A stretch of 14,894 bases of DNA, taken from assembly GCA_011046405.1 (NCBI GenBank), contig DSAR01000005.1, positions 1-14,894 on the forward strand. The letters are read 5' to 3'. This document shows positions 5,511 to 14,141 of the stretch, piece by piece. The stretch's first letter is position 1. Every line of letters begins with the position of its first letter. Both the position numbers and the translations under genes were made by a program. Below the pieces are notes generated by a model. The model made no database searches. It was not told where the DNA came from and saw only the letters and a program-made list of their open reading frames with translations. Source of the DNA: Chloroflexota bacterium (lineage in GTDB: Bacteria; Chloroflexota; Anaerolineae; B4-G1).

Positions 5511-6941
5511 ATGTCTGACAGAAAATTAGCCGTTTTAACGGTGATAAGTATTCTGGCGCTCGTGCTGTCAGCTTGTGCGACGCCGACAGCGGAGATAGTC
5601 GTCGAGACCGTTCAGGTCGAGGTAACCCGAGAGGTCGAGGTTCCGGTCGAAGTCACCCAGGTCGTCAGGGAAGAGGTCGAGGTGACGACTGTGCCGCCGG
5701 CCCTCGAAGGCCCTTACGAACACCTGGCGCGCGCCCGGGCCGGTGAGTTCGCCGGCACCGAGGTCAACATCTTTGGCGTCTACACCGGCGAAGATGCGAA
5801 CCGGTTCCGCACTGCGTTAGTCCCTTTCGAACAAGCGACCGGCATCAACGTCACCTTCGAGGGCTCCGGAGACTTCGAGACCCTGATCGTCGTGCGAGCT
5901 GAAGGCGGTAACCCGCCAGATATCGCGCAGTTCTCGCAGCCGGGATTGATAGCTCGGTTGACCGATTTCCTGGTGCCCCTGGATAGTTTCATGAACATGG
6001 ATCAACTCCAGAAAGACTACATCCAGTCGTGGCTCGACTTCGCCACGTTCGACGAGCAGTTGTACGGTCTCTTCTACCGCGCGTCTACCAAGAGTCTGGT
6101 GTGGTACCCCACACCCCAGTTCTCGGATGCAGGCTACGAGGTGCCGGAGACGTGGGACGAGTTGATCGCTTTGATGGACGAGATGGTCGCCAATGGGCAC
6201 ACCCCCTGGTGCATTCCCATCGAGCACGGTGGAAGCACCGGCTGGGTCGCCACCGATTGGGTAGAGGACATCCTGCTCCGCACCGCGCCTCCCGAGATCT
6301 ACGATCAATGGATCACAAACGAGATTCCCTTCGATCATCCAGCGCTCGTGGAAGCGTTAGACTACATGGCGACGATCTGGCACAACGAAGATTACGTCTA
6401 CGGCGGGCCGGAGGCGATCGTGACCACCTTCGTCGGGCAAACGGACGAGTTGTTCCCGGCCGAAGAAGGTGCTGATCCCGAATGCTGGATGATGAAGCAG
6501 GCTGGTTGGATTCCGGCCTTCTTCCCCGAGGGGATAGAGGCTGGGACAGATGCGATGTTCTTCTACTTCCCGCCCATCAAGGAAGAGTACGGCAAGCCTG
6601 TTCTGGGTGGCGGCGACCCCATCGGTATGTTCAACGATCGTCCAGAGGTGCGCGCGGTGATGGAATACCTGGCGACGCCAGCCGGCGCCGAGGTCTGGAT
6701 CAAGACCGGTGGTTTCAATTCACCCAACCGTTCTGTGCCTTTGAACTGGTACACGAATGACATCGACCGGTTGCAGGGCGAGATCATGAAGAACGCCGAC
6801 GTGTTCCGTTTCGACGCCTCTGACCTGATGCCGGGCGAGGTCGGCACGGGGACTTTCTGGTCTGGCATGGTGGAGTGGACGCTCGGAGAGAAAGACGCCG
6901 AGACGATGCTCCGAGAGATCGACGAGAGTTGGCCCGAGTGA
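5511..6941 (+). CDS. sugar ABC transporter substrate-binding lipoprotein
   Basis: A 476-residue extracytoplasmic solute-binding protein of the carbohydrate ABC family (family 1, alpha-glucoside-type lineage). Residues 1-21 form a lipoprotein signal peptide: basic DRK, hydrophobic core and lipobox LSAC with the lipidated Cys at 22. Residues about 28-62 are a Glu/Val/Thr-rich repetitive linker (VEVTREVEVPVEVTQVV) typical of Chloroflexota binding proteins. The binding domain follows from about 70, with PDIAQFSQPG near 145, WYPTPQF and ETWDELIALMDEM (around 215), and GGGDPIGMF near 370. ATG 5511 is preceded by AGGAGG. It is first in the operon and separated from the permeases by a stable hairpin, consistent with higher expression of the binding protein. 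From the adjacent phosphorylase the ligand is probably (GlcNAc)2 or a chito-oligosaccharide. Confidence 0.92.
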   Translation: MSDRKLAVLTVISILALVLSACATPTAEIVVETVQVEVTREVEVPVEVTQVVREEVEVTTVPPALEGPYEHLARARAGEFAGTEVNIFGVYTGEDANRFRTALVPFEQATGINVTFEGSGDFETLIVVRAEGGNPPDIAQFSQPGLIARLTDFLVPLDSFMNMDQLQKDYIQSWLDFATFDEQLYGLFYRASTKSLVWYPTPQFSDAGYEVPETWDELIALMDEMVANGHTPWCIPIEHGGSTGWVATDWVEDILLRTAPPEIYDQWITNEIPFDHPALVEALDYMATIWHNEDYVYGGPEAIVTTFVGQTDELFPAEEGADPECWMMKQAGWIPAFFPEGIEAGTDAMFFYFPPIKEEYGKPVLGGGDPIGMFNDRPEVRAVMEYLATPAGAEVWIKTGGFNSPNRSVPLNWYTNDIDRLQGEIMKNADVFRFDASDLMPGEVGTGTFWSGMVEWTLGEKDAETMLREIDESWPE

Positions 6942-6976
6942 TAGAACCCGAGAAATAGCGCAAAGGTATGAGACAA

Positions 6977-7008
6977 GGGCAGAGCAGTGGGCGACAGCTG
7001 CTCTGCCC
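6977..7008 (+). terminator. intercistronic hairpin (attenuator or mRNA-stabilising stem)
   Basis: A perfect 11-base stem, GGGCAGAGCAG (6977-6987) with CTGCTCTGCCC (6998-7008), has a 10-base loop and is followed by TTTCCC. The T-tract is too weak for a full terminator, so partial termination or 3'-end protection of the binding-protein message is more likely. The same arrangement is known between binding-protein and permease genes of other sugar ABC operons. Confidence 0.65.
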
Positions 7009-7041
7009 TTTCCCTGAAGGATGGGAATGGGGGCTTTCTAG

Positions 7042-8136
7042 ATGACGGCACAGGATAAACAGATAGCAAATTGGCACGATAGATTAGTGCGGACAGCCAT
7101 CGCCCTGAGCGTGCTGGTGATGGTGTTCTTCGTCGCCCGGTGGAGTTTCGCCTTCATGCTCGACGATCAAGCGCCCAAGTGGGTGACGACGTTGGTCGCC
7201 ATCGCGGTGGGCGTGTGCGGGGTGTGGATCTTCTTCTGGATTTTCAACGAGATCATTTCGCTGATACCCGGCGAGAAAGCTCGTGAGCGCCTGCGACCGC
7301 TCGTTTTTGTCGGTCCGGCTCTGGCGCTGTTGATCATTTATTTGATTTATCCAGCTATCAATACGATTTATCTGAGTTTCTTCGACGCTCGATCGGAAAA
7401 TTTTGTGGGTCTGAAGAACTATGCATTCATTTTCACCAGTCCCCAAGTACAGGTCGCTTTCAGGAACAACATTTTATGGATCGTCGTTGTGACCAGTGTA
7501 TGTGTTACTTTGGGGTTGATTATCGCGGTCCTGGTGGACCGAATCCAGTTGGAATCGATCGCCAAGTCGATCATCTTCCTGCCTATGGCGATTTCGTCAG
7601 TGGGAGCAAGCATCATCTGGCGATTTGTGTACGCCTATCAGCCAGCAGGACGGGCGCAAATTGGAATCCTCAACGCCATCGTAGTAGCGTTGGGTGGCCA
7701 ACCTGTCGGATGGTTTCTCCGCCCGCCATTGAACAATTTCGCCTTGATGGTCATTATGATTTGGCTCCAAACCGGCTTCTGCATGGTCGTCATATCAGCA
7801 GCGCTGAAGGCTGTACCGGGGGAACTATTGGAGGCGGCCCGGATCGACGGCGCCAACGAGTTCCAGGCTTTTCTCCGGGTGACGGTGCCCTATATCAAAG
7901 GAACCCTCATCACGGTGGGCACGACCGTTCTGATCGCAGTGCTCAAGGTGTTCGACATCGTGTACGTGATGACACGAGGGAATTTCAACACCGAGGTCAT
8001 CGCCAACCGGATGTTCTTGGAGATGTACCGCTTCTACAATTTTGGGCGTGGGAGCGCATTGGCTGTGCTTCTTTTCCTGGCTGTAGCGCCGGTGATGATC
8101 ATAAACGTACGCAACTTGCGCAGACAAAGGAGTTAA
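7042..8136 (+). CDS. sugar ABC transporter permease (first, MalF-like)
   Basis: A 364-residue inner-membrane permease of the MalF/AglF type. Two extra N-terminal membrane segments (about residues 14-34 and 45-67) precede the usual six. The loop LRPLVFVGPALALLIIYLIYP starts the core at about residue 88. The cytoplasmic EAA loop that docks with the ATPase is EAARIDGANEFQAFLRVTVP, from residue 264. The ribosome binding site before ATG 7042 is poor (a G-run GGGGG about 8 bases upstream), in contrast to the neighbouring genes. It follows the binding protein after a 100-base gap and overlaps nothing; the second permease starts 6 bases after its stop. It forms the transport channel with that partner; the energising ATPase is not in this window. 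Confidence 0.93.
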   Translation: MTAQDKQIANWHDRLVRTAIALSVLVMVFFVARWSFAFMLDDQAPKWVTTLVAIAVGVCGVWIFFWIFNEIISLIPGEKARERLRPLVFVGPALALLIIYLIYPAINTIYLSFFDARSENFVGLKNYAFIFTSPQVQVAFRNNILWIVVVTSVCVTLGLIIAVLVDRIQLESIAKSIIFLPMAISSVGASIIWRFVYAYQPAGRAQIGILNAIVVALGGQPVGWFLRPPLNNFALMVIMIWLQTGFCMVVISAALKAVPGELLEAARIDGANEFQAFLRVTVPYIKGTLITVGTTVLIAVLKVFDIVYVMTRGNFNTEVIANRMFLEMYRFYNFGRGSALAVLLFLAVAPVMIINVRNLRRQRS

Positions 8137-8141
8137 GCAAC

Positions 8142-9029
8142 ATGATTTCTACACACCGTCGCGAGAACATATTTTCCCTGATACGCAAGGCCGCTTCGAG
8201 TGCAGCGCTGCGAGTGGCGATCTCGATCATTTGCTTTGTTTGGACGCTGCCCACGCTGGGCCTGTTTATCAGTTCCTTTCGGCCAGAAAATGACATCCGT
8301 CAATCCGGATGGTGGACGGTATTTGCCACACCTTTCGATTTCACCCAATGGACGTTGAGAAATTATCAAGAGGTTCTCGCAAGGGGCGAGCTGGGCAATG
8401 CCTTCTTGAACAGTTTTAGCGTCACGATCCCGGCGACGATCATCCCAATTACGATTGCGGCCTTCGCGGCGTACGCATTTGCCTGGATGGAATTTCCCGG
8501 ACGGGACGTTTTGTTTGCCATCGTGGTAGGCTTGATCGTGGCGCCACTGCAAATGGCTCTGATCCCAATACTACGCCTGTATACGTCGACAAACTTAAAC
8601 GGCACGTTCCTGGGGGTGTGGTTGGCCCATACCGGTTTCGGTATGCCAATGGCGATCTATCTATTGTACAACTTCATCTCCCAGATACCGCGCGATCTGA
8701 TCGAGGCCGCGGCCATAGACGGCGCTTCTCATTTCCAGGCCTTTATAACTTTGGTGTTGCCCTTATCTATGCCGGCGATTGCTTCCTTCGCCGTATTCCA
8801 ATTCCTGTGGGTTTGGAATGACCTGTTGGTGGCACTGGTGTACCTGGGTACAAGCGTGCAGGTGGCAACGATAACGGCCCGGCTCTCTGAATTGGTGGGC
8901 TCCCGGGGCCAGGATTGGCATCTTCTGACCTCCGGGGCTTTCGTCTCGATGGTCATTCCGGTGCTCGTCTTCTTCTCGTTGCAGCGCTATTTCGTGCGCG
9001 GCATATTGGCCGGCTCGGTTAAAGGATAA
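8142..9029 (+). CDS. sugar ABC transporter permease (second, MalG-like)
   Basis: A 295-residue inner-membrane permease of the MalG/AglG type with six predicted membrane segments, the first at about residues 21-45. The EAA loop is EAAAIDGASHFQAFITLVLP from residue 188. The frame is open upstream to 7476, but the start is placed at ATG 8142 because AAAGGAG ends 9 bases before it and the protein then begins at the normal length for the family. The first permease ends at 8136, so the two are translated as a tight pair. It ends in GILAGSVKG, the usual C-terminal sequence of MalG-like proteins. Confidence 0.93.
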   Translation: MISTHRRENIFSLIRKAASSAALRVAISIICFVWTLPTLGLFISSFRPENDIRQSGWWTVFATPFDFTQWTLRNYQEVLARGELGNAFLNSFSVTIPATIIPITIAAFAAYAFAWMEFPGRDVLFAIVVGLIVAPLQMALIPILRLYTSTNLNGTFLGVWLAHTGFGMPMAIYLLYNFISQIPRDLIEAAAIDGASHFQAFITLVLPLSMPAIASFAVFQFLWVWNDLLVALVYLGTSVQVATITARLSELVGSRGQDWHLLTSGAFVSMVIPVLVFFSLQRYFVRGILAGSVKG

Positions 9030-9088
9030 AAGAATAAGATTGGAAAGTTCCTTTATTAGTTCCGGCTGGGCCGGGTCAGGAGGCGAGT

Positions 9089-11497
9089 GTGCGTTACGGT
9101 TATTTTGACGACGAAAATCGGGAATACGTGATCGAGCGGCCGGACGTGCCGGTCTCCTGGACGAATTACCTGGGGGTGCGGGATCTATGCGCGGTGATCT
9201 CGCACAACGCCGGCGGGTATGCATTTTACAAGACGGCCGAGCACCATCGCATCACGCGCTTTCGCCAGAACGGTGTCCCGCTCGATCGACCGGGACACTA
9301 CGTCTATCTGCGGGACGACGAGACGGGCGATTACTGGTCCATCTCGTGGCAGCCGGTGGGCAAGGACCTGGACCAGGCCGATTACGAGGTTCGCCACGGG
9401 CTTTCGTATACCCGGTTCGCGTGTGATTACGGGGACATCCACGCAGAACAAACCCTGTTCATCCCGGTGGACGACGACGTGGAACTGTGGGACGTGCGGA
9501 TCAAGAACACGGGCGACGCAGCGCGCCGGATCAGCGTCTTCTCGTACCTGGAGTTCTCCTTCCACCACATCGAGATCGACAACCAGAATTTGCAGATGAG
9601 TCTCTACGCCAGCGGCTCCAGTTACGCCGACGGCATCATCGACTACGACTTCTTCTACGAGCCGTGGACGAAGCACTTCTTCACCGCTAATTTCGAGCCG
9701 GACAGTTACGATTGCGTGCGCGACCGGTTCCTGGGCAACTACCGGACGGAGACCGATCCCGTCGCCGTCGAGCAGGGGATCTGCCACAACAGCACGGCGC
9801 TGGGCGGCAACCACTGCGGCGCCCTGCACAAGCGCATGACCCTGGAACCGGGCGAGGAAAAGCGCGTCGTCTTCATGCTGGGCGTGGGCTCCTGGGACGA
9901 GGCGGGGCGCACGATGCGGACGAAGTACGCCATCCCGGCCCGGGTGGACCGTGCCTTCGCTGACCTGCGGCAGTATTGGGAAGAAAAGCTGGCCGTGCTC
10001 CAGGTGAAGACGCCGCACCAGGGGCTCAACACGATGATCAACACCTGGAACCTCCTCCAGGCGGAGACGTGCGTGGTCTGGTCACGCTTCGCTTCCTTCA
10101 TCGAGGTCGGCGGGCGGACGGGGCTGGGGTACCGGGATACGGCGCAGGACGTGATGAGCGTGGTGCACACCAACCCCGAAAAGTGCCGGCAGCGGATCGT
10201 GGAACTGCTCCACGGGCAGGTGAGCCAGGGGTACGGGCTGCATCTGTTCGATCCCTCGGTGTTCCAGCCGCAGGAGGAACGCCCGCCCGACGTGAAGTTC
10301 CCCACGGTCACGCCGACGCCGGCGCCGGACGAGATCGTCCACGGCCTGGAGGACGTCTGCGCCGACGACGCGCTGTGGCTGGTGGTCTCGGTCTGTGAGT
10401 TCGTCAAGGAGACAGGCGACCTGTCCTTTTTCGACCGGGTGGTGCCTTTCGCCGACGGGGGCGAGGCCACGGTCTACGAGCATCTCCGGCGGGCGCTGGA
10501 CTTCTCGGCCGAGTACGTCGGGCCGACGGGCATCTGCCAGGGGCTGCGGGCCGATTGGAACGACTGCCTCAACCTGGGCGGCGGCGAGAGCGGGATGGTC
10601 TCGTTCATGCACCATTGGGCACTGGGGGCCTTCATCGAGGCGGCCGAGTTCCTGGAGCGCGAAGAGGACGTGGAGAAATACACGCGCATGGCCGAGGGGG
10701 TGCGGGAGGCCTGCGAGCGAGAGTTGTGGGATGGTCGGTGGTACATCCGGGGCATCACCAAGAAGGGCCGCAAGATCGGTTCCCAGGAAAACGAGGAGGG
10801 GAAGATCTTCTTGAACGCCCAGAGCTGGGCCGTCTACTCCGGCGTGGCGACGGGGGAGCGGGCGCGGATGTGCATGGACGCCGTCGACAAGTACCTGTAT
10901 TCCCACTACGGCCTGCACCTGCTGTGGCCGGCGTACACCGAGCCAGACGACGACATCGGGTTCGTCACGCGGGTCTATCCGGGGATCAAGGAGAACGCGG
11001 CGATCTTCAGCCACCCCAATCCGTGGGCCGTGATCGGTGAGTGTATGCTGGGACGAGGCGACCGGGCGATGAAGTTCTACGACGCCATCCTGCCGGCCAA
11101 CCAGAACGACATCATCGAGATCCGCGAGGCGGAGCCGTATTCCTATTGCCAGTTTGTCATGGGCCGGGATCACGAATCCTTCGGCCAGGCCCGGCACCCC
11201 TGGCTGACGGGGAGCGCTGGCTGGTTCTACACGGCAGCGACGAAGTGGATCCTGGGCGTGCGGCTCACGTTCGAGGGGCTGGTGCTCGATCCCTGCATCC
11301 CCGGCGATTGGAAAGGGTTCGAGCTCACCCGGCAGTGGCGCGGGGCGACCTATCACGTCACGGTAGAAAATCCATACGGGGTGCAGGAGGGAGTGCTGTC
11401 GGCGACGCTGAACGGCGCGCCGGTCACGTTCCCCATCCCGCCGCAGGCGCCGGGTTCGGTCAGCGAAGTGCACGTGGTCATGGGAACCGGGAGGTAA
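9089..11497 (+). CDS. chbP: GH94 N,N'-diacetylchitobiose phosphorylase
   Basis: An 802-residue cytosolic enzyme of glycoside hydrolase family 94. The predicted reaction is (GlcNAc)2 + phosphate to GlcNAc-1-P + GlcNAc. The sequence follows Vibrio ChbP, as I recall it, nearly end to end: MRYGYFDDENREYV, WTNYLG, VISHNAGGY, DRPGHYVYLRDDETGD, VEVGGRTGLGYRDTAQD (about 339-354 as EVGGRTGLGYRDTAQD), the catalytic-acid block RADWNDCLNLGGGES (487-501, general-acid Asp in RADWND) and the phosphate-binding T707-G708 in WLTGSAGW. The length (about 800) also fits ChbP. Cellobiose phosphorylases of the same family diverge at the VISHNAGGY and EVGGRTGLGYRDT blocks. The start is GTG 9089 with AGGAGG 5 bases upstream. 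It sits in the transporter operon, 59 bases after the second permease. Chitobiose is the best substrate call; another beta-linked GlcNAc disaccharide remains possible. Confidence 0.88.
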   Translation: MRYGYFDDENREYVIERPDVPVSWTNYLGVRDLCAVISHNAGGYAFYKTAEHHRITRFRQNGVPLDRPGHYVYLRDDETGDYWSISWQPVGKDLDQADYEVRHGLSYTRFACDYGDIHAEQTLFIPVDDDVELWDVRIKNTGDAARRISVFSYLEFSFHHIEIDNQNLQMSLYASGSSYADGIIDYDFFYEPWTKHFFTANFEPDSYDCVRDRFLGNYRTETDPVAVEQGICHNSTALGGNHCGALHKRMTLEPGEEKRVVFMLGVGSWDEAGRTMRTKYAIPARVDRAFADLRQYWEEKLAVLQVKTPHQGLNTMINTWNLLQAETCVVWSRFASFIEVGGRTGLGYRDTAQDVMSVVHTNPEKCRQRIVELLHGQVSQGYGLHLFDPSVFQPQEERPPDVKFPTVTPTPAPDEIVHGLEDVCADDALWLVVSVCEFVKETGDLSFFDRVVPFADGGEATVYEHLRRALDFSAEYVGPTGICQGLRADWNDCLNLGGGESGMVSFMHHWALGAFIEAAEFLEREEDVEKYTRMAEGVREACERELWDGRWYIRGITKKGRKIGSQENEEGKIFLNAQSWAVYSGVATGERARMCMDAVDKYLYSHYGLHLLWPAYTEPDDDIGFVTRVYPGIKENAAIFSHPNPWAVIGECMLGRGDRAMKFYDAILPANQNDIIEIREAEPYSYCQFVMGRDHESFGQARHPWLTGSAGWFYTAATKWILGVRLTFEGLVLDPCIPGDWKGFELTRQWRGATYHVTVENPYGVQEGVLSATLNGAPVTFPIPPQAPGSVSEVHVVMGTGR

Positions 11498-11501
11498 GGA
11501 C

Positions 11502-13745
11502 TTGGTCAAGAACTTGGACGAGAACCTGGCCGAAAACGAAGTGATGAATCGAGCGTTGAAGGCCGTCATCCTGGCCGGCGGGCAGGAGTCGACCGCCGGG
11601 GGCGAGCCCATGATCCTGCAGGAATTGGGCGGGCGCAAGATCATCGATTACGTGCTGCAGAACGCGCTGCAACTCGTCGAACCCGACGACCTCTACGTCG
11701 TCGTGGGTTACGAGAAGGACAAGGTCCAGACGCACCTGGGACCCGGGTACAACTACGTGCTCCAGGAGGAGCAGTTGGGGACCGGCCACGCCGTCCTGCA
11801 ATTGCAGCCCTTGCTGGGTGCTTTCCGGGGGGATTTGCTCATCCTGTACGGCGACACCCCCCTCTTCCGCCCCGGCTCGATCCGGGGCTTGCTCAACCGC
11901 CACCGGTTGCGCCAGGCCCACCTGACGCTGCTCACCGCCGTGGTCGATCGCCCGCTCCCCTACGGGCGCATCATCCGCGACGCCGGCGGCCGTATCATCG
12001 ACATCATCGAGGAGATGGACGCCTCGCCGGAGGTGCGCGATATCCAGGAACTGAACGTGGGCGCCTACGCGGTGCGGGTGCAGAAGCTTTTCCCGGCCCT
12101 GGAGGCGCTGCCGCCCTCGCCGCTCGACGGCGAGTACCGGCTCACCGACTGCGCCCACCAGCTCATTCGCGCCGGGTTGCAGGTGGAAAGTTACCAGATC
12201 TACGACCAGGACGAGGTGTTGGGCATCAATACCAGTGAAGACCTGGAACAGGCCGAGTTCATCCTGCAGAAGCGGCTCTACCACCCCCGCCGCCTGGAGG
12301 AGCAGAACATGATCACCTTCGGCACCGGCGGCTGGCGGGCCGTCATCGGCGAGGGCTTCACACTACACAACGTGCGGCGCCTGTGCCAGGCGCTGGCCAA
12401 CGAGATCACCCGGCGCGGCGTCGGCCAGAAACGGTCGGTAGAGCAGCGGGGCGTCACCATCGGTTACGACCGGCGCTTCCTCTCGGAGCAGGCGGCCGAG
12501 GCGGCGGCCGAGGTCTTCGCGGGCAACAACATCCCGGCCACGGTGCTGGTGGAGGACGCGCCGACACCGCTCATCACCTACGCCACCGACGTCCAGAACG
12601 CCGCCTACGGCCTGGCGTTCACGGCCAGCCACAACCCGCCGGAGTGGAACGGGCTCAAGGTCTTCCACGGCGACGGGTCGCTGTTGCAGGACGAGGAGAC
12701 GCGCCAGATCGAGGCGGAGACGAACGCGCTGACACCCGACGACGTAATCAAGATCGACATGGACCTGGCCCTGGAGGCGGGCATCGTGGAGCGGCGGGAC
12801 TTCACTAACCAGTACGTCGACGCCGTGGAGGCGCTGATCGACCTGGCAGCCATTCGCGAGGCGGGGTTGCGCGTCATCGTCGATCCGATGTACGGCGTGG
12901 GCCAGTTGACGCTGGGCATCATCCTCACCGAGGCCCGCTGCCGGGTGACCTTCATCAACGAGCGGCGCAACCCGCTGTTCGGCGGACGCTCTCCGGCGCC
13001 GAACCTGGAGGCGCTGCGCTTCCTCATCACCCACGTCCGGGAGGGGAATTACGATCTGGGGCTGGCGACCGACGGGGACGCCGACCGCATCGCCATCGTG
13101 GACGAGCAAGGGGAGTACATCACGGTGAACGACATCCTCATCCTCCTGTACTGGTACCTGCACGAAGTGCGGGGGGAGCGGGGCAGCGTGGTGCGCAACC
13201 TGGCGACCACCCACCTGCTGGACCGGCTGGCCGCCCGCTTCGGCGAGGACTGTCACGAGGTGCCGGTGGGGTTCAAGCACGTGGCAGCGGCGATGGTGGC
13301 GCACAACGCCCTCTTGGGCGGCGAATCGAGCGGTGGGCTGACCATCCGGGGCCACATCTTGGGCAAAGACGGCATTTTCGCCGCCGCGCTCATCGTGGAG
13401 ATGCTGGCCCGCACCGGCCAGACGATCTCGCAACTGCGCCAGCGCGTCTACGACCTCACCGGGCGCCTGTACAGCGTCGAGGTGAACGTCCCGGCGACGC
13501 CGGAAATGCGCATCGTGATCCCCCGCCGGGTGCAGGAAGGGCCGGTCGAAAAGCTCGGCCCCTACCCGGTCGAGCGCATCTCACACCTGGACGGGACCAA
13601 GTTCTTCCTGGAAAACGACAACTGGGCGCTGTTGCGTTTCTCGGGCACCGAGCCGGTGTTGCGCATGTTCACCGAGGCGGATTCGCCGGAGAAAGCGCAG
13701 GAACTGGTCGAGGCGCTCCGGCAGTTCGTGCGGGTGGAACCGTAG
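11502..13745 (+). CDS. fusion: GlmU-type nucleotidyltransferase domain + phosphohexomutase
   Basis: A 747-residue two-domain protein. Residues about 15-265 resemble the uridylyltransferase half of GlmU: LKAVILAGG, QEEQLGTGHAV, YGDTPL, YGRIIRDAGGR and IQELNVGAYAV. The acetyltransferase half of GlmU is absent. Residues 270-747 are a complete phosphohexomutase: FGTGGWRAV, phosphoserine loop TASHNP (Ser376), metal loop DGDADR (524-529), sugar loop GGESSGG (606-612) and phosphate loop RFSGTEP (712-718). The usual GxGTRM...PK after LAGG is replaced by QESTAGGEPM, losing the Arg and Lys, so nucleotidyl transfer may be altered or lost. Start TTG 11502 has GGGAGG 7 bases upstream; ATG 11544, where homology begins, lacks one. 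It lies 4 bases after chbP. The mutase probably interconverts GlcNAc-1-P and GlcNAc-6-P. Confidence 0.85.
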   Translation: MVKNLDENLAENEVMNRALKAVILAGGQESTAGGEPMILQELGGRKIIDYVLQNALQLVEPDDLYVVVGYEKDKVQTHLGPGYNYVLQEEQLGTGHAVLQLQPLLGAFRGDLLILYGDTPLFRPGSIRGLLNRHRLRQAHLTLLTAVVDRPLPYGRIIRDAGGRIIDIIEEMDASPEVRDIQELNVGAYAVRVQKLFPALEALPPSPLDGEYRLTDCAHQLIRAGLQVESYQIYDQDEVLGINTSEDLEQAEFILQKRLYHPRRLEEQNMITFGTGGWRAVIGEGFTLHNVRRLCQALANEITRRGVGQKRSVEQRGVTIGYDRRFLSEQAAEAAAEVFAGNNIPATVLVEDAPTPLITYATDVQNAAYGLAFTASHNPPEWNGLKVFHGDGSLLQDEETRQIEAETNALTPDDVIKIDMDLALEAGIVERRDFTNQYVDAVEALIDLAAIREAGLRVIVDPMYGVGQLTLGIILTEARCRVTFINERRNPLFGGRSPAPNLEALRFLITHVREGNYDLGLATDGDADRIAIVDEQGEYITVNDILILLYWYLHEVRGERGSVVRNLATTHLLDRLAARFGEDCHEVPVGFKHVAAAMVAHNALLGGESSGGLTIRGHILGKDGIFAAALIVEMLARTGQTISQLRQRVYDLTGRLYSVEVNVPATPEMRIVIPRRVQEGPVEKLGPYPVERISHLDGTKFFLENDNWALLRFSGTEPVLRMFTEADSPEKAQELVEALRQFVRVEP

Positions 13746-13864
13746 CGGTTTATACATGGCTAGGTTTTCTATCACGAATCACACGAATGGTCGAATTTCA
13801 CGAATGCTTTTTCAATCTCCCATGTCTCATCTCCAGTGCCATTCGTGTCATTTGTTCATTCGGC

Positions 13865-13996
13865 GTAACTACTCAGCCTGCTGCCCGTTTGCAGCGGATG
13901 GGCGGGGGTTTGGGGTGTGTGGCGGTTGCTTCGCGACCGCCACACACCCCAAACCCCCATTCTCCGGCACAGCAAAGGGCTGGCCTGAGTAGTTAC
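13865..13996. mobile_element. hairpin-forming MITE-like element, copy 1
   Basis: 132 bases bounded by perfect inverted GTAACTACTCAG (13865-13876) and CTGAGTAGTTAC (13985-13996). The centre is a perfect 23-base stem, 13904-13926 with 13936-13958 (G-rich left arm starting GGGGGTTTGGGG), closing a 9-base loop. No reading frame is inside. Its ends match copy 2 at 11 of 12 bases. It could also act as a strong transcription barrier after the operon, although no T-tract follows. Confidence 0.72.
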
Positions 13997-14002
13997 CATT
14001 CA

Positions 14003-14141
14003 GTAACTGCTCAGCCTACGTGTGCAGTGCGGATCACAATCCGCGTCGATGGTGCAAGGCCATCATGGGTGGTGACGGAAGCCAACACGTCGCCTGTAAA
14101 CTGCCGGATTGTGATCCGGCAGGCACAAGGTGAGCAGTCAC
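14003..14141. mobile_element. hairpin-forming MITE-like element, copy 2
   Basis: 139 bases bounded by GTAACTGCTCAG (14003-14014) and GTGAGCAGTCAC (14130-14141), inverted with two mismatches. An inner perfect 14-base pair is CGGATCACAATCCG (14030-14043) with CGGATTGTGATCCG (14105-14118). It lies 6 bases from copy 1 and shares its end sequence and CAGCCT extension but not its interior, so the two are relatives rather than a simple duplication. Confidence 0.68.

Noticed and set aside
7476..8141. In-frame extension upstream of the second permease to 7476
   Set aside because: It is a shadow frame within the first permease gene; ATG 8142 has a good ribosome binding site and gives the normal family length.
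10082..11644. 520-codon open frame on the minus strand opposite the phosphorylase
   Set aside because: Long antisense frames are expected in GC-rich genes; the sense frame has full family motifs and the antisense product resembles nothing.
12363..13433. 356-codon minus-strand open frame opposite the mutase domain
   Set aside because: Same explanation: a GC-rich shadow of a gene with all catalytic motifs on the plus strand.
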